A stretch of DNA of 64,000 bases from Bacillota bacterium (lineage in GTDB: Bacteria > Bacillota > Clostridia > Oscillospirales > Ruminococcaceae). Below, piece by piece: positions 1 to 5,493 of the stretch. Where the stretch lies: contig JAEYNX010000029.1 in the NCBI GenBank assembly GCA_023412215.1, positions 1-64,000 on the forward strand, written 5' to 3'. Under the pieces are notes generated by a model. It was not told where the DNA came from. It worked only from the letters and a program-made list of their open reading frames with translations, and ran no database searches. The number at the start of each line of letters is the position of its first letter. Within the stretch, counting starts at the first letter, position 1. The position numbers were made by a program, and so were the translations under genes.

Positions 1-515
1 AATACCCCAGTTATTACACGCCCTCGGTGCAAGCTACCCTACGCGCTCAGATAGGTAAAAATGTATGGGCATTTGACTGCGTCTGCCTTATCAAATCACT
101 TCTGTGGGGATGGGTCGGGGACGCAGCGAAAACATACGGCGGCGCAAAGTATGTAAGCAACGACGTGCCCGACGTCAATGCAGATACTATGATGTCTTTG
201 TGTAAGGGAGTGTCTAAAGATTTCGCGCATGTTGAAATCGGCGAGGCACTTGGTATGAAGGGGCACATCGGTATCTATATCGGTGATGGAAAGGCCGTTG
301 AGTGTACACCGTCATGGGCCGGCGGTGTACAGATCACCGCTGTGGGAAACATCGGGAATATCAGTGGCTTGAACACCCGCACATGGACATCTCACGGTAA
401 GCTGCCATGGGTGGACTATTCCGCTGCCCCTCCAGCCCCCACTGAGAAGATTTATACCCTTGACTGCCCGAAGCTGCGGGGGCAGGGATTCACTGAAATT
501 AGGATCAACTTATAA
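1..515 (+). CDS. Phage-type endolysin, NlpC/P60-like (5' end outside window)
   Basis: Peptidoglycan hydrolase of the kind that ends phage lysis cassettes. The frame is open back to the first bases of the window, so the GTG at 27 is probably internal and the true start lies to the left. Residues counted from that GTG: a catalytic-cysteine motif FDCVCLIKSLLWGW (Cys18) and, further on, GHIGIYIGDGKAVE, which carries the histidine of the Cys-His pair; both are typical of clostridial phage NlpC/P60-like lysins. A proline-rich linker (PPAPT) follows, and then only a short tail, so any C-terminal wall-binding domain is missing or minimal. A strong terminator follows immediately. Nothing else here is clearly phage except the small membrane proteins downstream and a holin at 6.9 kb, so this looks like the right-hand end of a prophage or a remnant. 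Confidence 0.75.
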   Translation, partial: YPSYYTPSVQATLRAQIGKNVWAFDCVCLIKSLLWGWVGDAAKTYGGAKYVSNDVPDVNADTMMSLCKGVSKDFAHVEIGEALGMKGHIGIYIGDGKAVECTPSWAGGVQITAVGNIGNISGLNTRTWTSHGKLPWVDYSAAPPAPTEKIYTLDCPKLRGQGFTEIRINL

Positions 516-518
516 GGA

Positions 519-549
519 AAGCCGGAGGCATTATGCTTCCGGCTTTTTT
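519..549 (+). terminator. Intrinsic terminator after endolysin
   Basis: Stem AGCCGGAGGCA / TGCTTCCGGCT with a TTA loop and one G-T pair, followed by six T. It ends the endolysin transcript only a few bases after its stop codon. Confidence 0.9.
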
Positions 550-563
550 AATTTCCCTGTTTC

Positions 564-695
564 TTATTTATTATTCTTTTTACGTTCTTCTTCTGCTATT
601 TGTTCATTAACCTTTTTTCCGCGGTAGGCAAAATAAAAACCGACTCCCAAAAAGACAACGGAAATGGCAACTACTATAATCAATTTAATAAGCAC
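564..695 (-). CDS. Small single-pass membrane peptide, 43 aa
   Basis: A short reading frame on the minus strand with a strong Shine-Dalgarno (AAGGAGG about 11 bases before a GTG start). The peptide starts MLIKLIIVVAISVVFLGVGF, a clear transmembrane helix at residues 2-24, followed by a strongly charged cytoplasmic-looking tail rich in Lys, Glu and Asn (KKVNEQIAEEERKKNNK). No family is recognised. Its position beside an endolysin suggests a phage-borne small membrane protein, perhaps a lysis accessory or moron gene, but it is transcribed against the endolysin. It lies about 27 bases downstream of the 126-aa gene on the same strand and probably shares its transcript. Confidence 0.6.
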   Translation of the reverse strand: MLIKLIIVVAISVVFLGVGFYFAYRGKKVNEQIAEEERKKNNK

Positions 696-722
696 TTCTA
701 AATTAACCTCCTTATCTATTGA

Positions 723-1103
723 CTAGATAACAAGGCTACCTTCCTTATACTTACTCCCGTGAAAATGATTTTGTATGGCTTTTTTTATTTGTTTGCGACA
801 ATCAGGAAGTTCTTTACGATAGAAAATAGTGCTTTCAGAACCTTCAATATAGTACAACTTCTCTACTAAGCAGCCATATAATTCTGCAGATACAGCATCA
901 AATTTAATTTTCGGCCAATCCTCTGTAAATAAACATGCAGATGTTTCTATATGGTTAACTTTTTGGGATTGAAGGGATGAAGGATTATACATATCACCGC
1001 TTGAATAACTGTTACTCATATACACGCCAGACATAAGTTGAAACGTTATGAGCAAGAAAAACAACAATAACGCCACATGCCTCATCGTTCTCTTCTTTAA
1101 CAT
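723..1103 (-). CDS. Membrane-anchored hypothetical protein, 126 aa
   Basis: Unrecognised protein. The start is supported by GGAGG seven bases upstream of the ATG. Residues 1-7 are basic (MLKKRTM) and are followed by a hydrophobic helix at about 9-28, so it is either an uncleaved N-anchored or a secreted protein. The remaining ~95 residues would be extracytoplasmic and include three cysteines (in SACLF, YGCLV, PDCRK). It is the first gene of a two-gene minus-strand unit with the 43-aa membrane peptide. A promoter and a leader terminator lie upstream (1140-1263), so expression is probably attenuated. AT-rich composition and position next to a phage lysin suggest a mobile origin. Function unknown. 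Confidence 0.6.
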   Translation of the reverse strand: MLKKRTMRHVALLLFFLLITFQLMSGVYMSNSYSSGDMYNPSSLQSQKVNHIETSACLFTEDWPKIKFDAVSAELYGCLVEKLYYIEGSESTIFYRKELPDCRKQIKKAIQNHFHGSKYKEGSLVI

Positions 1104-1139
1104 CGTTTCATCCTCCTGTCTGCAAGCTTACTAAACAAG

Positions 1140-1179
1140 AAAAAAACCTATCGTATACTAAAAACTTAGTATACATAGG
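1140..1179 (-). terminator. Leader terminator (attenuator) upstream of 126-aa gene
   Basis: On the minus strand the hairpin CCTATGTATACTAA / TTAGTATACGATAGG (loop GTTT, one bulge) is followed by seven T, a canonical intrinsic terminator. It lies 37-76 bases upstream of the 126-aa gene and downstream of that gene's promoter. No minus-strand gene precedes it, so it most likely acts as an attenuator. A preceding hairpin (CAGTTTA / TAAACTG, forward 1190-1213) could provide an alternative fold. Confidence 0.7.
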
Positions 1180-1233
1180 TCTAAAACTCCAGTTTAAACC
1201 AAGGTGTAAACTGCTCTTGTTCTATGCGACATT

Positions 1234-1263
1234 ATTATATCACAATTACAGCCACTGATGCAA
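1234..1263 (-). promoter_or_regulatory. SigA-type promoter for 126-aa gene
   Basis: Minus-strand TTGCAT, 18-base spacer, TATAAT. Predicted transcription start near 1227, giving a leader of about 124 bases that contains the hairpin pair described at 1140-1213. Confidence 0.6.
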
Positions 1264-1342
1264 GGTGAACGGTTAGCTAAAATGAAACCCCATACAAGGC
1301 AATATGGTTCTCGACTTCAAATTTAGTGTTTATTGTGCTAAA

Positions 1343-1428
1343 CTTGATTTGAATTCATAAATCAAGAAGATAGAATTTTATTGAATTTTTCGAAGAAAGG
1401 ATAATGAAAGTTCTCCACTTTTCATTAT
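1343..1428 (+). promoter_or_regulatory. Promoter and inverted repeats before TetR gene
   Basis: TTGAAT (1349-1354), 16-base spacer, TAGAAT (1371-1376). A perfect 8-bp inverted repeat CTTGATTT-N8-AAATCAAG (1343-1366) covers the -35 box and spacer, and a second 9-bp repeat ATAATGAAA-N10-TTTCATTAT (1401-1428) lies between promoter and gene. Both have the shape of TetR-family operators, so autorepression is likely (inference). Confidence 0.5.
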
Positions 1429-1440
1429 ACAAAATTGGAT

Positions 1441-2001
1441 ATGGCAAATTACTCACAGGTAGAACAAGACATTGTTTTTTCATTTAAGCAGTTGATGTGT
1501 GATCACGATTTCGACGAAATTTCCATTGCGGAAATTGCCGCCGGCGCCAGAATTACAAGGCGTGGCTTTTACAACCATTACAAAGATAAATATGATCTGG
1601 TGAATAAGATATTTGACCAAGATGTTTTCCCCTTTGTTCTGAATGTTACAAATATCAATGATTGGTATAGAGGCTCAATCTATATCTGCAATTATCTGAG
1701 AATGAATCAATCCTACTACATGAAGATCCTTCCGCTGCAGAGACAGAACTGCCTGCAAGAGGAATTCCATAAGCTCACAGAAATGCAGATGGAACTGCTG
1801 ATTCCTGAGGCGCTGGGCGGAAGAGAAATTTCCAATAAGGATAGACTTTTCCTTACAGAATATTATTATAATGCTTATATGGGTCTAGTGAAAAAGTGGA
1901 TTGTGGGCATATATAACTTCTCATCTGAGGAGTTTGTCATGCGTTGGAGGTCACTGCTTGAGAATTCCCTGCACAATTTCTGCAGAGACTTTGCTCACTA
2001 A
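1441..2001 (+). CDS. TetR/AcrR-family transcriptional regulator
   Basis: DNA-binding repressor of the TetR family. The N-terminal helix-turn-helix is clear at about residues 22-45 (ISIAEIAAGARITRRGFYNHYKDKYDL), followed by an all-helical ligand-binding region resembling the C-terminal domain of DhaS-like TetR proteins, about 186 residues in all, which is normal for the family. The start is uncertain: ATG at 1441 lacks a good Shine-Dalgarno and a TTG two codons upstream is also possible; the nearest purine-rich stretch (GAAAGG) is around 1395. The gene sits 173 bases before a co-oriented oxidoreductase, which it probably controls along with itself; two inverted repeats flank its own promoter. 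The inducer is unknown. Confidence 0.85.
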   Translation: MANYSQVEQDIVFSFKQLMCDHDFDEISIAEIAAGARITRRGFYNHYKDKYDLVNKIFDQDVFPFVLNVTNINDWYRGSIYICNYLRMNQSYYMKILPLQRQNCLQEEFHKLTEMQMELLIPEALGGREISNKDRLFLTEYYYNAYMGLVKKWIVGIYNFSSEEFVMRWRSLLENSLHNFCRDFAH

Positions 2002-2031
2002 AAAGATTGGGGGTAATCGCAGATGCAGTCA

Positions 2032-2051
2032 AATGTGATTTTTTTCACATT
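2032..2051 (+). promoter_or_regulatory. CRP-like palindrome AATGTGA-N6-TCACATT
   Basis: A perfect 7-bp inverted repeat with a 6-base T spacer, matching the CRP/FNR-type core TGTGA-N6-TCACA. Its centre (2041.5) lies 61.5 bases upstream of the start site predicted from the promoter at 2068-2096, the spacing of a class I activator site. It could instead be an operator for the adjacent TetR protein. Confidence 0.5.
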
Positions 2052-2067
2052 CAGGCTATTTTGTGAA

Positions 2068-2096
2068 TTGAAGAGCGGGATAAAAATGATTACTAT
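2068..2096 (+). promoter_or_regulatory. SigA-type promoter of oxidoreductase gene
   Basis: TTGAAG, 17-base spacer, TACTAT; predicted start near 2103, giving a 72-base leader before the ATG at 2175. Confidence 0.65.
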
Positions 2097-2174
2097 AGAG
2101 GTTAGAAAGCTTGTTAAATAAATACGCAGTTATGCGGCTATCATCTGGGCGTAGGTAGAAAGGGGAATGCAAAA

Positions 2175-3233
2175 ATGAACAAGTATAAGGTTATTGTCTG
2201 GGGTCTTGGCAATGTCGGCCGTTCCGCTATCCGTATGATCGCAGAAAGAAAGGAAACGCTGGAACTGGTAGCTGTTGTGGATGTGGATCCAAAGAAAGTC
2301 GGCAAGGACGCCGGCGAAGTATTTAATTTCCCTCCGGTAGGTGTCAAGGTCACCTCCGATATTGATGCCGCACTCAAAATGGATGCAGATGTCGTCATGG
2401 ACTTCTGCCCGACCGAGATGGATAAGAACGGGACATTCATGCCGTCCGCCTTGGGCATGGCAAAAGCCCTTGATGCTGGGAAAAACGTTGTAACAACTAT
2501 CCCTGTCTATCATTGCAAGGACAGTCAGCCAGAGGTCTATGAATTCTTGAACAAGCATGCTAAAGAGCATAATGTTGCTTTTGTCCCGTTTGGCTTGCTG
2601 CCGGGCGATTATGCTTCCTATATTCCGCTAGTTATTGCAGGAACTATGGGCCATGTCGATAAGATCGTTGTGCAGTCAGGCGAAGACGACTGGCACAACA
2701 CGTCAGGATGGGTCACCGTATTCTCGTATGGCGGAGATCCTAAGCAATATCCGGAGTTGGATTCTGACAAGGATCTGCTTGCTAAATTTATCTACGCTTA
2801 TTACTCTTCTGGTGTATATGAGTTGGCTGACCGAATCGGCCTGAAGTACGATGAATTCAAGACAAAGCATGAGATCTTTACAGCATCATGCGATTTGGAA
2901 ACCATTAAGGGGCCAGTCAATAAGGGAACCATCTACGGTCACAGATTTACCATGGCGCTGATGAACAAGGGCAAAGAGGTATCTGTGCTGCGTTATGTTC
3001 ATAAAGTGTGCCATAAGCAGACTCCAGAACTTCCTATTGATAATACTATTCATATCGAAGGGCTGCCTTCCGTTGTTGATGCTACCATCAATGGATTGAT
3101 TCCGGATCGTGAAGGGTATGTCACTTCGGCGGCCCCGGTTGTGAATCTGATTCCTTCCGTCATGAAAGGTCATCTGACCGGTTATGTAGAAGCATGTGAT
3201 TTGCCGGCCATCATCCCTGTAAAACTTGACTGA
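2175..3233 (+). CDS. DapB-like / 2,4-diaminopentanoate dehydrogenase-like NAD(P)H oxidoreductase
   Basis: NAD(P)-dependent dehydrogenase with an N-terminal Rossmann fold: the dinucleotide motif GLGNVG is at residues 10-15 and the acidic strand end VVDVD follows near residue 35. The layout (about 130 residues of nucleotide fold, then a long substrate domain, 352 residues total) matches the dihydrodipicolinate-reductase-like family that includes 2,4-diaminopentanoate dehydrogenase of Clostridial ornithine fermentation, and is longer than true DapB (~250 residues). No ornithine-fermentation genes (orr, ors, ortAB) lie nearby, so the substrate is unassigned. Shine-Dalgarno AAAGGGG precedes the ATG. 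It is expressed from its own promoter with a CRP-like site and is followed by a terminator; the upstream TetR gene is the likely regulator. Confidence 0.75.
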   Translation: MNKYKVIVWGLGNVGRSAIRMIAERKETLELVAVVDVDPKKVGKDAGEVFNFPPVGVKVTSDIDAALKMDADVVMDFCPTEMDKNGTFMPSALGMAKALDAGKNVVTTIPVYHCKDSQPEVYEFLNKHAKEHNVAFVPFGLLPGDYASYIPLVIAGTMGHVDKIVVQSGEDDWHNTSGWVTVFSYGGDPKQYPELDSDKDLLAKFIYAYYSSGVYELADRIGLKYDEFKTKHEIFTASCDLETIKGPVNKGTIYGHRFTMALMNKGKEVSVLRYVHKVCHKQTPELPIDNTIHIEGLPSVVDATINGLIPDREGYVTSAAPVVNLIPSVMKGHLTGYVEACDLPAIIPVKLD

Positions 3234-3271
3234 GTTCCTAATTCAGTCACAACTAATTAATTGATTAGTTT

Positions 3272-3303
3272 AACCCCGCTTACTTTTGGTAGGCGGGGTT
3301 TTT
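3272..3303 (+). terminator. Intrinsic terminator after oxidoreductase
   Basis: Stem AACCCCGCTTAC / GTAGGCGGGGTT (one G-T pair), loop TTTTG, then T residues. Confidence 0.85.
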
Positions 3304-3328
3304 GTAGTGCTTTTTTACACTAATTTGT

Positions 3329-3357
3329 TTGACTACATATTTCTATTTTGTTATAGT
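3329..3357 (+). promoter_or_regulatory. SigA-type promoter of ECF sigma operon
   Basis: TTGACT, 17-base spacer, TATAGT, 55 bases before the sigma gene. An additional self-dependent ECF promoter may overlap but is not recognisable without knowing its consensus. Confidence 0.6.
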
Positions 3358-3411
3358 AAAAATGACAAAATTCGCATATAATTGGTATAGTTTCAGAATG
3401 AGAGAGCGAAT

Positions 3412-3927
3412 ATGATGAATAGCCATAATATTGAGGAGATTTACTTCAAATATCATAAGGTAATGATTTCTGCTGCCTATTCGATATTAGGTAAGCAGGA
3501 TCAAGCTGAGGATGCAGTTCAAAACGCGTTTGAGCGTCTCATCAAGTACTCAGACAAAGTGTTAAGTATTCCTGAGGACGAATTAAAACCGTTTCTCATT
3601 ATTATTAGTAAAAACTGCGCACGAACGCTGTTAAAGAATTTAAGGCAGGGAACAGTCTTGTATATAGATGATTTAACCGATGAACTAATAGATAGCAACA
3701 ATACAGAGGAGCACGCATTGTCTCAGCCCGGCCTCTCCCCACTTTATGACCTGATGAACCGTTTAGCCGATAATTACAGAGAACTTATGGTGCTCCGATA
3801 TTATTATGATTTAACCGAAAGTGATATTGCGAAATTACTCAATATCACGGAAGAAAACGTGAGGGTACGTGTCCATCGTGCAAAAGCAAAGCTCCGTGAA
3901 ATGTTCGATAAAGAGGTAAGCAGATGA
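3412..3927 (+). CDS. ECF-type RNA polymerase sigma factor
   Basis: Alternative sigma factor of the extracytoplasmic-function group, 171 residues. Region 2 is at about residues 8-45 (YHKVMISAAYSILG...DAVQNAFERL) and region 4 at about 118-165, with the helix-turn-helix ESDIAKLLNITEENVRVRV followed by the basic recognition tail HRAKAKLREMF. There is no C-terminal extension. The ATG at 3412 is followed by a second ATG; a GAGAGAG stretch precedes them. The last four bases overlap the anti-sigma gene (ATGA), so the two are translationally coupled. By analogy with RsiV/DUF4367-type pairs it should be released from its partner by an envelope signal and transcribe this operon. Confidence 0.9.
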   Translation: MMNSHNIEEIYFKYHKVMISAAYSILGKQDQAEDAVQNAFERLIKYSDKVLSIPEDELKPFLIIISKNCARTLLKNLRQGTVLYIDDLTDELIDSNNTEEHALSQPGLSPLYDLMNRLADNYRELMVLRYYYDLTESDIAKLLNITEENVRVRVHRAKAKLREMFDKEVSR

Positions 3928-4658
3928 AAAATTCAGATATTAGAAATAGAGATTTTGATCTACTCCTATCTCTCGGTGCGTCTGAACAAGCACAAAAAAT
4001 TGCGAGTGATATTTCAGAAGAGGCTATCGATAACATTGAAACATCTGCGCATTTTCAGAATAATATGCAGACTATGTTTACAAACTGCAATAAAGCAAGC
4101 AAGGCCAAAGAAAAGATAAAGGTTATTAGGCGTGTAGCGGCGTGCATCGCTTTTGTGCTCTGCCTAGGCTTAGTGGCTACACTCTCCGTCGAAGCTTCGC
4201 GTAAGGGACTTTGGGATTTTATCACACAATACTTTGAGAAATACATGAGCTTTTCTGCTGATGCTAACGATGAACAAATAGAGGCGGCCGATATCAATTA
4301 TGCAATTAAAACTCAATATAATGATATATATCTGCCCGAGTGGTTGCCGGAAGGTTTTGTATTGCAACAATATGACATACAGCCTCGAATACAAACTCTG
4401 GTTTATAATAAAGATGGGCGGATCATTAAATTTACACAAACCGAAACAAGTATGGGACTGACTGCTGATTATGAGCTAGACGACTATACGATTACTGTAA
4501 TTAGCGGGAACAACTATTATATCCTAGAAAAGAAAAACGATGATTTTTCAAGTTGTATGATCGTATGGAGAAGTAACAATAGAAACTTCTCAATGGTCTC
4601 GTCAATAAGTAAAAATGAAATCCTTAGAATTGTGCAAAGCGTAGAATATTATAAATAG
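3924..4658 (+). CDS. Membrane anti-sigma factor with DUF4367-like extracellular domain
   Basis: Probable partner and inhibitor of the preceding ECF sigma factor. Residues 1-68 form a charged cytoplasmic segment that would bind the sigma factor; residues about 70-90 (VAACIAFVLCLGLVATLSVEA) are the single membrane helix; the rest is extracytoplasmic and contains the DUF4367 hallmark region around LPEWLPEGFVLQQYDI (residues 137-152) and a C-terminal GNNYYILEKKN stretch. Overlaps the sigma gene by four bases and is followed 75 bases later by a secreted-protein gene, the likely regulon product or sensor. No zinc-binding HXXXCXXC motif is present, so it is not a ZAS-type anti-sigma factor. Confidence 0.75.
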   Translation: MKNSDIRNRDFDLLLSLGASEQAQKIASDISEEAIDNIETSAHFQNNMQTMFTNCNKASKAKEKIKVIRRVAACIAFVLCLGLVATLSVEASRKGLWDFITQYFEKYMSFSADANDEQIEAADINYAIKTQYNDIYLPEWLPEGFVLQQYDIQPRIQTLVYNKDGRIIKFTQTETSMGLTADYELDDYTITVISGNNYYILEKKNDDFSSCMIVWRSNNRNFSMVSSISKNEILRIVQSVEYYK

Positions 4659-4732
4659 CAAAAACTTGTGTAACATTTTGTCGAGTCGTGGAGTTTATAA
4701 TTATGAATCCAAATTTTAAAGGAGGTTATACC

Positions 4733-5146
4733 GTGAAAACGAAAAAAATCTTTGCCGTGATCTTATCGCTCGTTCTCCTCTGCACAGTGTTAACCGTAGG
4801 CGTTAATGCTGGAACGGTAACTACAAATTGGTATCAAATATGCGAAACGGGTAATGACCTATATGTCGATGGCAGTGAATTGACTGCTACTGGATTTACT
4901 TCCGGCTACTTTGGCGTAGATAGCTGCTATGTTATTGGACAATTGCAAAGGAAGGTAAATGGAAGTTGGACAAGTTATAAGTCGTGGACGAGAAACTCAA
5001 CAACGAGTTGGCCGGACTATGTTTCACTCAGTGAAACAGTCACTGTGCCTGCAGGTCAGTATCGCCTTGTAACTTACCACGGGGTTACATATAAGGGCAC
5101 AACAGAATGCACTACCATGTATAGCCCCACCCGTACAGTTTCTTAA
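4733..5146 (+). CDS. Small secreted protein of the ECF sigma operon, 137 aa
   Basis: Exported protein of unknown function. The GTG at 4733 is chosen over an upstream in-frame ATG (4703) because AAAGGAGG sits eight bases before it. Residues 1-25 are a textbook signal peptide (KTKK basic start, hydrophobic core ILSLVLLCTVLTVGV, NAG cleavage region). The mature part is rich in Thr, Ser, Tyr and Trp and reads as a small beta-sandwich (for example GSWTSYKSWT and VTVPAGQYRLVTYHG), with two or three cysteines (ICETG, DSCYV, TECTT). Similar small secreted proteins often accompany sigma/anti-sigma pairs in Firmicutes. It may be a surface-defence or adhesion protein; I do not assign a function. Confidence 0.7.
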   Translation: MKTKKIFAVILSLVLLCTVLTVGVNAGTVTTNWYQICETGNDLYVDGSELTATGFTSGYFGVDSCYVIGQLQRKVNGSWTSYKSWTRNSTTSWPDYVSLSETVTVPAGQYRLVTYHGVTYKGTTECTTMYSPTRTVS

Positions 5147-5337
5147 GCATGCAAGCATACGAATATTGCCCGCTAAAATCAAGATTATCCCACTGCAAAG
5201 ACTGTATTGCAACTAACCATGATGAAATTTATAAGTGTCTCACCTTAACAGCGGTAAGAACATCCTCAGAGCTACTTCAAATTGCAGCCAATGAGCAGCT
5301 GCGGCCTAGTCAACCATTTCTTAGACTAATCAAATAG

Positions 5338-5383
5338 AGAGCAAGAGCGCAGCATGTACCTCGCTGCGCTCTTGCTCTTTTTT
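5338..5383 (+). terminator. Strong intrinsic terminator of ECF operon
   Basis: Perfect 16-bp stem AGAGCAAGAGCGCAGC / GCTGCGCTCTTGCTCT with a nine-base loop and six T. It lies 190 bases after the secreted-protein stop; the interval 5147-5337 holds only an unsupported 62-codon frame without a ribosome site. Confidence 0.9.
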
Positions 5384-5421
5384 GCAATTAAATATAAGTA
5401 ACAAAAATGGTTATTTGTAAC

Positions 5422-5493
5422 TTGACAAAAGGCATCTATTTATTGCTTTAAAGATATAATTTATATCTTCATGGCACCGAAGAACTAGGGCAT
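5422..5493 (+). promoter_or_regulatory. Upstream region of catalase-like gene: TTGACA, 15-bp palindrome, catalase codons without a start
   Basis: TTGACA (5422-5427) and TATAAT (5455-5460) are present but 27 bases apart, so they are not a normal SigA pair. The TATAAT is embedded in the palindrome GATATAA-T-TTATATC (5453-5467), operator-like. From 5473 the frame of the following gene encodes the catalase motif GTEELGH upstream of the first ATG, but no start codon precedes it before the in-frame stop at 5449. Confidence 0.45.

Noticed and set aside
1..1300. Complete prophage with attachment site
   Set aside because: Only the right-hand end is visible; no integrase, tRNA or direct repeat marking a boundary could be found.
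1404..1487. 27-codon frame overlapping the TetR start
   Set aside because: Ribosome site too close (three bases), sequence is operator-like inverted repeat, and the frame is not coherent.
5149..5337. 62-codon frame between the secreted protein and its terminator
   Set aside because: Starts two bases after the previous stop with no Shine-Dalgarno and no recognisable family; could be a relic, but there is not enough to call it.
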